Origin: Chloroflexi bacterium RBG_16_51_16
Lineage (GTDB): Bacteria; Chloroflexota; Anaerolineae; Anaerolineales; Villigracilaceae
Assembly (NCBI GenBank): GCA_001796785.1
Contig: MGNL01000142.1
Span: 30,979-40,591, forward strand
Direction of reading: 5' to 3'
Length of the DNA stretch: 9,613 nt
In this document: positions 1 to 7,365 of the stretch, one piece after another
How the letters are laid out: the number at the start of each line of letters is the position of its first letter
Numbering within the stretch: the first letter of the stretch is position 1
The notes under the pieces: model-generated
Databases searched by the model: none
Seen by the model: the letters and a program-made list of their open reading frames with translations, nothing else
What the model was told of the DNA's origin: nothing
Position numbers and translations under genes: made by a program

Positions 1-2
1 TC

Positions 3-131
3 CAACATATATTTATACCTGCATATGAGGCGATGGTTTCATTCATCGTCAGCTCCCTCGAAGAACGGGAGCGTGAAGAAACATTCCGGTTGAAATGGCT
101 TAAATCCAAACTCTCGAAGCAAGCTGACTGA
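3..131 (+). CDS. 3' end of an unidentified protein-coding gene (partial)
   Basis: An open frame enters from the left edge and ends at TGA 129-131. It gives 42 residues with a hydrophobic stretch (FIPAYEAMVSFIVSSL) followed by a charged, probably helical tail (EEREREETFRLKWLKSKL) ending in SKQAD. The alternation of hydrophobic and charged residues looks like a real protein C-terminus, and the next gene starts 77 bp later on the same strand with its own SD. I do not recognise the family. The start lies outside the window. The call rests only on the open frame, its composition and its fit with the downstream gene. Confidence 0.5.
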   Translation, partial: QHIFIPAYEAMVSFIVSSLEEREREETFRLKWLKSKLSKQAD

Positions 132-207
132 GAGTATTGGAAAGTCCATTGGAACTTCAGTAAAAAGACTTGAGTCGGGATGAATTGAACGTATCTTAGG
201 AGAAAAA

Positions 208-855
208 ATGCATATAGGCGTGCTGGGCACTGGTGACGTGGGACAGACCCTCGGGACTAAATTGGTACAACTCGGGAATGAGGTCATGATGGGCGCAAGG
301 GATCCAGCCAATCCAAAAGCCATTGCCTGGGCTAGGCAGGAGGGTGAACATGCATCCTTTGGAAATTATTCAGATGCCGCCTCCTTTGGAGGGCTTTTGT
401 TTAATTGCACGCTCGGTTCGGCGTCCATGGATGCGCTCCGTCAGGCTGGTGAGGATAATCTGGATGGCAAGATTCTGATTGATACCTCCAATCCCCTTGA
501 TTATTCGGATGACAACTGGACGCTCACCGTGGGTAACACTGATTCGCTCGGCGAGCAGATCCAACGCAATTATCCCAACACGCGGGTGGTTAAAACCTTG
601 AACACGGTGAACAGCAATGTCATGGTAGATCCGGGTAAATTGATCGAAAAAACGGATGTATTCGTAAGCGGTAACGACCTCGAAGCGAAAGCGGAAGTCG
701 TGAAGATATTAAGGGATTGGTTCGGTTGGAAATCGGTGATCGACCTTGGTGATATTCGTACCGCCCGGGCTGTGGAAGCCTATGTTCTACTCTGGCGAAG
801 TTTGCGGAAAGAGATTAATACGGTCAGGTTTAATATCAAGGTGGTCAGCGCCTGA
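208..855 (+). CDS. NADP-binding oxidoreductase, F420-dependent NADP reductase-like (COG2085)
   Basis: A 215-aa Rossmann-fold protein of the NADP oxidoreductase/coenzyme F420-dependent family, predicted cytoplasmic. Seen: the N-terminal dinucleotide motif GVLGTGDVG (residues 4-12), then beta-2 ending MGARDP, where the Arg fits an NADP(H) phosphate contact. Further on are LIDTSNPLDY, the family signature VVKTLNTVNSNVMVDP, and a C-terminal DLGDIRTAR...FNIKVV block that is the usual end of these proteins, so it looks full length. The start is supported by AGGAG at 198-202, 5 nt before ATG. Known of the family: members transfer hydride between NADP(H) and F420, but many COG2085 homologues have no proven substrate. 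The F420 role is therefore inference. It is followed by a strong intrinsic terminator, so it probably ends its transcription unit. Confidence 0.85.
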   Translation: MHIGVLGTGDVGQTLGTKLVQLGNEVMMGARDPANPKAIAWARQEGEHASFGNYSDAASFGGLLFNCTLGSASMDALRQAGEDNLDGKILIDTSNPLDYSDDNWTLTVGNTDSLGEQIQRNYPNTRVVKTLNTVNSNVMVDPGKLIEKTDVFVSGNDLEAKAEVVKILRDWFGWKSVIDLGDIRTARAVEAYVLLWRSLRKEINTVRFNIKVVSA

Positions 856-890
856 TAATAATCTGGAAATCGAAACGAACTCATTAAAAT

Positions 891-925
891 GAAGGGTTTG
901 GTAAAATTACCAAACCCTTTTTATT
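891..925 (+). terminator. Intrinsic terminator-like hairpin between the oxidoreductase gene and murE
   Basis: A perfect 13-bp inverted repeat (AAGGGTTTGGTAA at 892-904, TTACCAAACCCTT at 907-919) is followed by a T-run at 918-922 and TT at 924-925. It lies 36 bp after the stop of the oxidoreductase gene and reads as its Rho-independent terminator. The downstream murE start codon (931) is only 8 nt past the T-run, so the hairpin could also act as an attenuator or overlap the murE promoter. Confidence 0.85.
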
Positions 926-930
926 CCTCC

Positions 931-2574
931 ATGATAAAAAAACTCAGGGAATTATTCAAGGATATTCCGGTTCCTTACTCTCCGCAAGAGCTGCCTGCGC
1001 TTGAGGTATCAGACATCGTCATTGACAGCCGGCGTGTAAAACAGGGCGATCTGTTTGTCGCCATGCGCGGTGGAGCATTGGACGGGCATGATTACATCGA
1101 GGAGGCTGTAACCCATGGTGCAGCCGCGGTAATAGGTGACCAGGATTTTCACCGAGTAACTATTAGGGTTCCTTACATCCAGGTACAGGATACGCGTCAG
1201 GCCCTTACCTGGCTCGCAGCGGGATATTATGGGTGGCCTGCTCGTAAATTGACCGTGATCGGTATTACCGGCACAGATGGAAAAACAACAACCGCGAATT
1301 TGATCTTCGAGATATTAAAAGCTGCAGGCATCAAGTCCGGGTTGGTGTCAACCTTAAATGCTGTGATAGACGATAATATCCTGGATACCGGTTTCCACGT
1401 GACGACACCTGACGCGCACGATCTTCAGGGTTATCTCGCTCAGATCGTCAGGGCTGGCTTGACGCACACCGTCCTGGAAACCACCTCCCATGGTTGGGCG
1501 CAGCATCGCGTGGATGCCTGTGAATTCGATATCGGAGTTGTTACGAACATTACCCACGAACACCTGGACCAGCATGGTTCGTATGATAATTATCGGGCTG
1601 CAAAAGCCCGCCTGTTTTCCAGCCTAGAAAGGACTCTTCCAAAACCTCAGGGCAATCCGCGGCTGGCGATCATCAATCATGATGACCAGTCGTATGAATT
1701 TCTGGATCGCTTTATCAAGGTGAACAGGGTGAGTTACGGGCTAACCTCTTCCGCGGATATTTATGCGGAGGGGGTGGAATTCACGCCCAAGGGAATGCGC
1801 TTCAATGCCTGTTCACAGAGAAATAATACCCAGACACCAGTTACGACCCGTTTACTGGGTTTGCATAATGTTTCCAATTGCCTCGCCGCTTTCACGACCG
1901 CAGTTCAAGGTTTGAAATTGCCTCCCGAAGTTGCCGCGATGGGAATCTCCAGCCTCGAAGCTGTTCCGGGCAGAATGGAAAAAATTGAAATGGGCCAGGA
2001 TTTCATCGCCATGGTGGATTTTGCTCATACGCCGAACGCGTTGAAAGTCACTTTGGAGACCAGCCGTAAAATTTTGGATCATTCCCTCTCTGGGGTCGGA
2101 ACGCCGCGAACTAAACTCGAAGGACAAATAAAGCGGATCATCGTCGTCTTTGGTTCAGCTGGTTTGCGCGATGAGGAAAAACGCAGGCTGATGGCAGAAA
2201 CCTCAACCTTGCTCGCGGATCTGACAATCCTGACTGCTGAAGATCCGCGCACCGAATCTTTGGATCAAATCCTCGAGGATATGGCCAAGGGCGCTCGGTC
2301 AAAGGGTGGCAGGGAAGGCGAAACTTTCTGGCGGGTTCCCGATCGTGGGGAAGCGGTCAGGCTGGCAATAAAGATGGCAAAACCTGGTGACCTGGTGCTC
2401 TGCTGCGGAAAAGGACATGAACAGTCCATGTGTTTTGGCCAGCGGGAACATCTCTGGGATGATCGAACCGCCATGCGAGCTGCACTGGCTGAACATCTTG
2501 GTATACCTGGACCTGCCATGCCTTATTTACCCACCCAGGACAAGCAGGAGAAGGAATGGTTGCCATGGAGGTGA
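931..2574 (+). CDS. murE: UDP-N-acetylmuramyl-tripeptide synthetase (MurE-type Mur ligase)
   Basis: This cytoplasmic peptidoglycan enzyme adds the third, usually diamino, amino acid to UDP-MurNAc-L-Ala-D-Glu using ATP. Seen, numbered from ATG 931 (547 aa): an N-terminal Mur domain with IDSRRVKQGDLFVAM, P-loop GITGTDGKTTT (111-121), HVTTPDAHDLQ, ETTSH (183-187), TNITHEHLDQHG, and NYRAAKARLF with the expected carbamylated Lys (K225). The C-terminal domain has GSAGLRDEEKR, EDPR (437-440) and GKGHE (493-497). EDPR stands where meso-DAP enzymes have DNPR, so the amino acid added is uncertain. The frame is open from ATG 889, but that start would put the terminator hairpin inside the gene. The 931 start keeps the whole N-terminal domain. 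Neither start has an SD. It overlaps the acetyltransferase gene by 19 nt. Confidence 0.9.
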   Translation: MIKKLRELFKDIPVPYSPQELPALEVSDIVIDSRRVKQGDLFVAMRGGALDGHDYIEEAVTHGAAAVIGDQDFHRVTIRVPYIQVQDTRQALTWLAAGYYGWPARKLTVIGITGTDGKTTTANLIFEILKAAGIKSGLVSTLNAVIDDNILDTGFHVTTPDAHDLQGYLAQIVRAGLTHTVLETTSHGWAQHRVDACEFDIGVVTNITHEHLDQHGSYDNYRAAKARLFSSLERTLPKPQGNPRLAIINHDDQSYEFLDRFIKVNRVSYGLTSSADIYAEGVEFTPKGMRFNACSQRNNTQTPVTTRLLGLHNVSNCLAAFTTAVQGLKLPPEVAAMGISSLEAVPGRMEKIEMGQDFIAMVDFAHTPNALKVTLETSRKILDHSLSGVGTPRTKLEGQIKRIIVVFGSAGLRDEEKRRLMAETSTLLADLTILTAEDPRTESLDQILEDMAKGARSKGGREGETFWRVPDRGEAVRLAIKMAKPGDLVLCCGKGHEQSMCFGQREHLWDDRTAMRAALAEHLGIPGPAMPYLPTQDKQEKEWLPWR

Positions 2575-3152
2575 AACCTGTGATCCTGACCGGGACACAT
2601 GTTCGTCTTGAGCCGATGACGGAAGCGCATATACCTGGCCTGGCTGAGATTGGTGTTGGCCAGGATTTTTGGGATTTCATGCTATACGGGCGGATGGATT
2701 CAGTGGACGACATGCGAGGTTGGGTTAGGCAGATCCTTGCAAGGTCAACGAAAGGTTCAGATATGCCTTTCGTAGCCGTTCAGCTGGCTTCGGGTAAGGT
2801 GGCAGGGGCAACCCGGTACTTGAATATCATGCCGAAGGACCGGGGTTTGGAGATCGGTGGGACATGGTACGGTGTTGAGTTCCAACGCACTGCAGTGAAT
2901 ACTGAATGCAAATACATCCTGCTGAAACATGCGTTTGAAAGCCTCGGCTGCATCCGAGTCCAGTTCAAAACGGATCTTCGCAACGTACGCTCGCAGATGG
3001 CCATCGAAAGGATCGGAGCCGTAAAAGAAGGCGTATTACGAAATCACATGATCCTACCCGATGGTAGATTCCGCGATTCGGTTTATTACAGTATCATTGA
3101 TTCCGAATGGTCGGGAGTTAAATCCCGTTTGGAAGATTATCTTAAACGATGA
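2556..3152 (+). CDS. GNAT family N-acetyltransferase, RimJ/RimL-like (COG1670)
   Basis: A 198-aa acetyl-CoA-dependent N-acetyltransferase, predicted cytoplasmic. Seen: the N-terminal strand HVRLEPMTEAHIPGL, a central EIGGTWYG strand, and a cofactor-site region QRTAVNTECKYILLKHAFESLG. These are followed by VQFKTDLRNVRSQMAIERIG and the terminal RDSVYYSIIDSEW, the order expected for the RimJ/RimL branch. The substrate cannot be told from sequence; relatives acetylate ribosomal proteins, peptides, antibiotics or small amines. The start ATG 2556 lies inside the end of murE and is preceded by a purine-rich GGAGAAGG, so translational coupling with murE is likely. An in-frame ATG at 2565 is an alternative. 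Its stop is 1 bp from the convergent MFS gene. Confidence 0.85.
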   Translation: MVAMEVKPVILTGTHVRLEPMTEAHIPGLAEIGVGQDFWDFMLYGRMDSVDDMRGWVRQILARSTKGSDMPFVAVQLASGKVAGATRYLNIMPKDRGLEIGGTWYGVEFQRTAVNTECKYILLKHAFESLGCIRVQFKTDLRNVRSQMAIERIGAVKEGVLRNHMILPDGRFRDSVYYSIIDSEWSGVKSRLEDYLKR

Positions 3153-3153
3153 A

Positions 3154-4413
3154 TCAACCTGGTTCAACCAGGGTTGGCGTGGGTAGTTTATCTCTATCGA
3201 ATTTTGAAAAAATATATAACCCAATCGCGCTTACCAGCCCGATCGATATCCCACCGATCCAGATCGCTTTCGGCGTAAAACCATCATTTAATAAACCACC
3301 TGTCAGGGGCGCAGCCGCGCGGGCTAGTCCCCAGCCAAGCCAGTATAGGCTCATATACCTGCCCCGCATTGTGATTGGTGCCAGATCAGCGACATATTTG
3401 CTGGCGGTCGGTACGAGGATGAGCTCTCCGAAAGTTAGGATCACCATGCTTAGCCAAAATCCCCAAAACCCACTCATCAATGCAACACTTCCGCTGCCCA
3501 ATGCGTAGACGAGGATTCCGCTAGCAACAACAGGAAGGGCTTTGTATTTTCGAGTTATTTGAGTTACGGAGTATTGGACAAACACGCACATTAATGCGTT
3601 CGTTGTTGGTATCCAACCGTATTGGCTTTCAACAATACCGTATCCGGTCTTTACGTAAACAGGGAGCAGCATCCAGAGCATGAGAGGCGGTATCAAACCC
3701 AGGCTCAGTAATAATACGAAAGTCACGAAACTCTTGTCCTTAAAAATATAACCATATCCCGATACAGAGCCTTTCGCAACCTGGTCCATCTCTTTTTGTT
3801 CGGTTACTCCTGGGCTTTTTAATGAAGTTCTTTCCAGGGTTTCTTGTGCCAGAATGAAAAGGATCAGACTGTAACTTAAATATCCTGTTCCTGCAGCCAC
3901 AAAAACGAGCGTATAAGATACGGACGCCATGAAACCCCCGAAAGCCGCACCAAGTGCGAAAGCTGCATTCCCGGCGATGCGGTTGATCGAATAAGCTTCT
4001 GCTCGTTTCTCTGTGGGGATCATATCCGCCAGCATGGCGTCCGCTCCGACCTGGTAGAGCGGGTTCGACATCCCGATCATGATCATTAAGATCAGGAAAT
4101 GAACATACGTGCTGGCGCCCATCATGAGCAGGAAAGCGAGCCCGTTTAGAGACAGGCTGACGTTCATAATGACTTTTCTGCCGATTTTATCCGCCAGCGA
4201 ACCTGCAATGAAAGACGACATTATCCCTGTTGCTGCGTTGATGCTAAGCAGGGTTGCCACAGTGACCAGCGGCAATTCCAACTTCTGGCTGGTATAGATG
4301 AGGAGAAATGGCCAGATCATGCTAACCCCCCCGTGAGCGAGCATGATTCCGATGACCATCAACCAGAATTGGCGCGGATAGATTTCGAAGAGGTTTCTTA
4401 ATCGAGTGACCAT
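3154..4413 (-). CDS. Major facilitator superfamily (MFS) transporter
   Basis: A 419-aa integral membrane protein with about 12 hydrophobic segments in two six-helix halves, joined by a hydrophilic loop around residues 190-220 (SLKSPGVTEQKEMDQ). The MFS motif A, GSLADKIGRK (71-80), lies between helices 2 and 3. A second-half counterpart, around APITMRGRYMSLYWLGWG, follows helix 10. Known of the family: proton-coupled single-polypeptide transporters, and this layout resembles drug/metabolite effluxers. The substrate is not predictable here. The start ATG 4413 gives a normal N-terminus (RLRNLFEIYPRQFW before helix 1), but there is no SD. The T-run of the pnp terminator ends only 8 nt upstream. 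It converges with the acetyltransferase gene, separated by 1 bp. Confidence 0.88.
   Translation of the reverse strand: MVTRLRNLFEIYPRQFWLMVIGIMLAHGGVSMIWPFLLIYTSQKLELPLVTVATLLSINAATGIMSSFIAGSLADKIGRKVIMNVSLSLNGLAFLLMMGASTYVHFLILMIMIGMSNPLYQVGADAMLADMIPTEKRAEAYSINRIAGNAAFALGAAFGGFMASVSYTLVFVAAGTGYLSYSLILFILAQETLERTSLKSPGVTEQKEMDQVAKGSVSGYGYIFKDKSFVTFVLLLSLGLIPPLMLWMLLPVYVKTGYGIVESQYGWIPTTNALMCVFVQYSVTQITRKYKALPVVASGILVYALGSGSVALMSGFWGFWLSMVILTFGELILVPTASKYVADLAPITMRGRYMSLYWLGWGLARAAAPLTGGLLNDGFTPKAIWIGGISIGLVSAIGLYIFSKFDRDKLPTPTLVEPG
3155..3176. repeat. Small inverted repeat at the convergent gene junction
   Basis: CCTGGTT (3158-3164) and AACCAGG (3166-3172) form a 7-bp inverted repeat around one base. 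It can be extended by CAA/TTG with a one-base bulge. It lies in the last codons of the MFS gene, just past the acetyltransferase stop. No T-run follows on either strand, so it is at best a weak terminator or a roadblock hairpin. Confidence 0.35.
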
Positions 4414-4420
4414 ATGGTGT

Positions 4421-4460
4421 TAAAAACCCCTCTCAACCTGACGGACGAGAGGGGTTTTTT
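4421..4460 (-). terminator. Intrinsic terminator of pnp
   Basis: On the minus strand, 17 nt after the pnp stop, a 13-bp stem (4459-4447 with 4434-4422, including CCCCTCTC/GAGAGGGG) carries a 12-nt loop. It ends in five U's at 4426-4422. A matching A-run flanks the other side, so it can also work on the plus strand. The MFS start codon follows after 8 nt. Confidence 0.9.
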
Positions 4461-4476
4461 AGATTTTATGAATTAA

Positions 4477-6738
4477 TTAATTTCGTCTAGGACCATTACC
4501 TCGGTCCCGATCGCCGCCGCGAAATCCGCCGCGTCGATCGCCGCTGCGGGGTCCGCCTCGATCCCCGCCGCCGCGACCGCCTCCACTGGGTTTGCGTGAA
4601 TCGCGCTCGCGGGCTTCCTCAGGTGTCCAGCCTTCGAGCACAGCTTGCCGCGATAATCGAATCTTCCCGAGCGGATCGATATCGGTAACCATCACGGTGA
4701 TCTCATCCCCCATGGAGACAACATCCTCCACTTTATTGACCCGCTCGCTGTCCAACTGCGAGATATGGACCAGACCGTCCACGCCGGGTAGGATCTCTAC
4801 AAAAGCACCGAAATCCGTGATTCGTACCACTCTGCCAGTGTAAATGTTACCCACGACCGCGCTCTCTCCCAGTGCCTCGATCCGTTCCTGGGCGATCTGA
4901 GCGCCGGTTCCTTCTGTTGAGGCGATGTACACTGTGCCGTCTTCTTGTACATCGATCTTGGTGCCGGTTTCCTCCTGCAGGGAGCGGATGTTCTTACCGC
5001 CGGGTCCGATCAAAGCACCGATCTTCTCCACCGGTATTTTCACGGTTATGATCCGCGGGGCATGAGGTTTGAGTTCTGCTCTGGGCTGTTCGATCACAGC
5101 CAGCATATCTGACATGATCGCCAGCCGTGCAGACCGGGCTTGTTCCATTGCTTCTTTCATCATCTGTGCGCTTATGCCGGTTATCTTGATGTCCATCTGG
5201 AGGGCTGTGATCCCCTGCGAACTGCCGGCGACTTTAAAATCCATGTCTCCCAGATGATCCTCTGTGCCCTGGATGTCTGTCAGGATCTTATACCGGCCTG
5301 TCTCATCCGTGATCAACCCCATTGCCACTCCTGCTATGGGTGTTTTTATGGGAACTCCCGCATCCATGAGGGCGAGTGTCGATCCACAAACGGAACCCAT
5401 GGACGTGGATCCGTTGGACGAAAGCACCTCTGAAACAACCCGAAGGGTATAAGGGAATGATTCTTCTGCGGGGATCACGGGTTCAAGCGCTCGCTCTGCA
5501 AGGGCCCCGTGGCCGACCTCCCGTCTGCTTTGACCTCTCAGGGGTTTCACCTCGCCCGTCGAGTAAGGTGGGAAATTGTAATGATGCATGTACCTTTTGG
5601 TTTCGTTCGGCGAAAGTGTATCCAGTTCCTGCGCTTCTCCAAGGGTTCCCAGGGTTACCAGGGACAGTACCTGCGTTTCGCCTCGAGTGAATAACCCCGA
5701 GCCGTGCGCGCGGGGTGAGATTCCGACTTCACACCAGATCGGTCGGATGTCAGTTGGTTTTCGCCCATCGGGCCGTGTGCCTTCGCTTAAAATACGCTCA
5801 CGTACGATTTTTTTCTCCGCTTCATCAAAAGCTTCGCGAACATGAGCGGCTGAGGGTAAACCTGTACTATCCGCTCCCTCCGCCGGTGTGGTTAATTCGG
5901 TAACGAGAGTATCCTTCTGGGTTGTCATCCCCTCATAAAATTCTTTCTTCGAAACAGGCTTATCCAGTAATTCACGGATGGCATTGCCAACCCGTTGGAA
6001 TACCAGCTTGGTCAATTCTTCCGATGGCAGTACCAGGGTTGGTTCACGCTTCGCCTTGCCGATCTCTTTCTGCATGGTTAATTGGATGTCAACCAGCGGT
6101 TGCAGGGATCGATGACCGAATTCCAACGCCTGGGTCATCACATCATCCGGGACCTCGTTCGCCCCGCATTCAACCATCAAGATGGCATCCCGCGTTCCTG
6201 CAATGCGCAGGTCAAGGTCGGATGCATCCAATTCGGCGAACGTGGGATTGATGACAAACTCACCGTTGATGCGGCCAACACGAACTGCACCGACAGGTCC
6301 TCCCCAGGGTATGTCTGAGATCATGAGCGCAGCTGATGCTGCATTGATTGTCAGAATGTCAAGAGGATTCTCCGTGTCAGCGGAGAGGGAGAACATAACC
6401 ACCTGGACCTCATTGCGCATGCCGTTCTGAAATAGTGGACGCAAGGGGCGGTCGGTTAATCGGGCGGTGAGGATGGCTTCCGTTCCCGGGCGACCCTCGC
6501 GACGGAAGAACGAACCGGGTATTTTGCCTCCGGCATATAACCTTTCCTCATATTCGACACTCAGCGGAAAAAAATCTATTCCCTCGCGCACATCCCCCAT
6601 GGTGGCGGCGGCAAATATGATCGCATCGTTGATGCCTACAGTGACAGCTCCCCCCGCCTGCCCGGCCAATTTACCGGTCTCAAAGACCACTGTCCGTGTT
6701 CCGACAGTGGTTGTATATCTTTTTGATTCGGGTTTCAT
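4477..6738 (-). CDS. pnp: Polynucleotide phosphorylase (polyribonucleotide nucleotidyltransferase)
   Basis: A 753-aa phosphorolytic 3'-5' exoribonuclease that degrades mRNA to NDPs and can add 3' tails, normally a trimer. Domains in order: RNase PH 1 with FFRREGRP; an alpha-helical linker domain; RNase PH 2; KH with GPGGKN (from 578); S1 (about 630-699, GRVVRITDFGAFVEI). RNase PH 2 has SSNGSTSM (440-447) for phosphate and DHLGDMD with D494 and D500, matching the catalytic Asp pair of E. coli. The core is complete. The end is unusual: residues 719-753 form a Gly/Arg/Asp-rich tail (GGGRGGGDRGG, RRGGFRGGDRDRG). The start has AGGAG at 6744-6748, 5 nt upstream. It lies 251 nt downstream of rpsO, is probably co-transcribed with it, and ends at a strong terminator. 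Confidence 0.97.
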   Translation of the reverse strand: MKPESKRYTTTVGTRTVVFETGKLAGQAGGAVTVGINDAIIFAAATMGDVREGIDFFPLSVEYEERLYAGGKIPGSFFRREGRPGTEAILTARLTDRPLRPLFQNGMRNEVQVVMFSLSADTENPLDILTINAASAALMISDIPWGGPVGAVRVGRINGEFVINPTFAELDASDLDLRIAGTRDAILMVECGANEVPDDVMTQALEFGHRSLQPLVDIQLTMQKEIGKAKREPTLVLPSEELTKLVFQRVGNAIRELLDKPVSKKEFYEGMTTQKDTLVTELTTPAEGADSTGLPSAAHVREAFDEAEKKIVRERILSEGTRPDGRKPTDIRPIWCEVGISPRAHGSGLFTRGETQVLSLVTLGTLGEAQELDTLSPNETKRYMHHYNFPPYSTGEVKPLRGQSRREVGHGALAERALEPVIPAEESFPYTLRVVSEVLSSNGSTSMGSVCGSTLALMDAGVPIKTPIAGVAMGLITDETGRYKILTDIQGTEDHLGDMDFKVAGSSQGITALQMDIKITGISAQMMKEAMEQARSARLAIMSDMLAVIEQPRAELKPHAPRIITVKIPVEKIGALIGPGGKNIRSLQEETGTKIDVQEDGTVYIASTEGTGAQIAQERIEALGESAVVGNIYTGRVVRITDFGAFVEILPGVDGLVHISQLDSERVNKVEDVVSMGDEITVMVTDIDPLGKIRLSRQAVLEGWTPEEARERDSRKPSGGGRGGGDRGGPRSGDRRGGFRGGDRDRGNGPRRN

Positions 6739-6989
6739 GTTTTCTCCTGTTTGGGACTTACCCGTGCGGAATTACATCCCCTGCACCAGTGCAGCCTTGA
6801 GCGAACACTCTCGGGTCTCATGCCCGGATTAATTCCATTCAGGACAGTCCTCGCAATAACTATCCCGCCTCGTCAGGGACTGAAGAGCGTCGGCAACCTG
6901 ATGTGGTTGTAACCGCTATTCAATTCCTGACCGCGGGTGATGTTGATCTTTAGCTGGTGCGCTGGTTTTGCACCTTGGGTCTCGGGTCC
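6739..6989 (-). ncRNA. Structured rpsO-pnp intergenic leader RNA (candidate)
   Basis: No open frame of note and no T-run terminator occupy this 251-nt spacer, so rpsO transcripts probably read into pnp. On the minus strand I can pair GGTGC/GCACC near its 5' end. Next is a hairpin CAACC (6909-6905)/GGTTG (6898-6894), extended by CGG/CCG across a TTA bulge. CAGTCC (6882-6877) can pair with GGACTG (6850-6845). Last is a multibranched element at 6836-6768. Its outer helix is GGAATTA-ATCC with GGAT-TAATTCC (11 bp, one bulged G). Inside are three hairpins: GGG/CCC with a 7-nt loop, GAGT/GCTC, and CTGCA/TGCAG. It ends 20 nt before the pnp SD. Known: pnp of E. coli is autoregulated through leader-RNA processing. 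A similar role here is inference. Confidence 0.45.
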
Positions 6990-7265
6990 TTATTGTTTGC
7001 GTCGCAAATTCAGCCGTTCAGTTAAAGCGATATACCGGTCATATTCCCTATTGCGCAGGTAGGTGAGCAGGCGCCTGCGTTGACCGACGAGTTTCAGCAA
7101 TCCGCGCCGGCACGATTCATCTTTATTATTGGCCCGCAGATGTTCGGTGAGTTGACTTATACGAGTAGTGATAATCGCCACCTGTACTTCAGGAGACCCT
7201 GTATCCTTCTCATGGCGATTGTAGTCTTTGATCGTTTGGGTCTTTATTTCTTTAGGTAATGGCAT
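6990..7265 (-). CDS. rpsO: 30S ribosomal protein S15
   Basis: A 91-aa 16S rRNA-binding protein of the small-subunit platform. The sequence is canonical: MPLPKEIKTQTIKDY, NRHEKDTGSPEVQVAIIT, ISQLTEHL, the DESCRRGLLKLVGQRRRLLTYL core, and the tail YDRYIALTERLNLRR. Length and content match the family's usual 89 residues. The frame is open to an ATG at 7307, but the added 14 residues are not part of S15. The 7265 start has AAAGGAT about 10 nt upstream, so I use it. It precedes pnp in the widespread rpsO-pnp order. A 94-nt leader after a good extended -10 box may allow S15 autoregulation, as known in other bacteria. Confidence 0.97.
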   Translation of the reverse strand: MPLPKEIKTQTIKDYNRHEKDTGSPEVQVAIITTRISQLTEHLRANNKDESCRRGLLKLVGQRRRLLTYLRNREYDRYIALTERLNLRRKQ

Positions 7266-7365
7266 GACGTTTGCATCCTTTTCAATGATTTGCAGGTCTC
7301 CATGCATGCAGCCGCGATCCTTCTCGAACAGGTTAACCGCAATGCAGGACCAGTCACGGTTTGCG

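Noticed and set aside
170..197. TTGAGT-N16-TATCTT as a promoter for the oxidoreductase gene
   Set aside because: The start point would fall past the good SD at 198-202, leaving it out of the mRNA; both boxes match only 4 of 6.
2357..2713. A 118-codon minus-strand frame across the murE/acetyltransferase junction
   Set aside because: Both plus-strand genes are conserved families that fill the region; the minus frame has low-complexity shadow composition.
3149..3508. A 119-codon plus-strand open frame after the acetyltransferase gene
   Set aside because: It lies wholly antisense to the well-supported MFS coding sequence and its protein is Pro/Ser-rich without family features; a shadow frame.
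5376..6832. Several plus-strand open frames of 60-120 codons across pnp
   Set aside because: All are antisense to the conserved pnp frame, overlap one another and show no recognisable domains.
6768..6836. A tRNA-sized (69-nt) cloverleaf-like fold with a 7-bp outer stem, readable on both strands
   Set aside because: No T-loop TTC-A/GA consensus, no proper D-arm or anticodon loop and no CCA on either strand. I treat it as a structured leader, not a tRNA.
7303..7310. Palindrome TGCATGCA upstream of rpsO as an operator
   Set aside because: Too short and simple to be distinguished from chance, with no matching second site of clear relevance.
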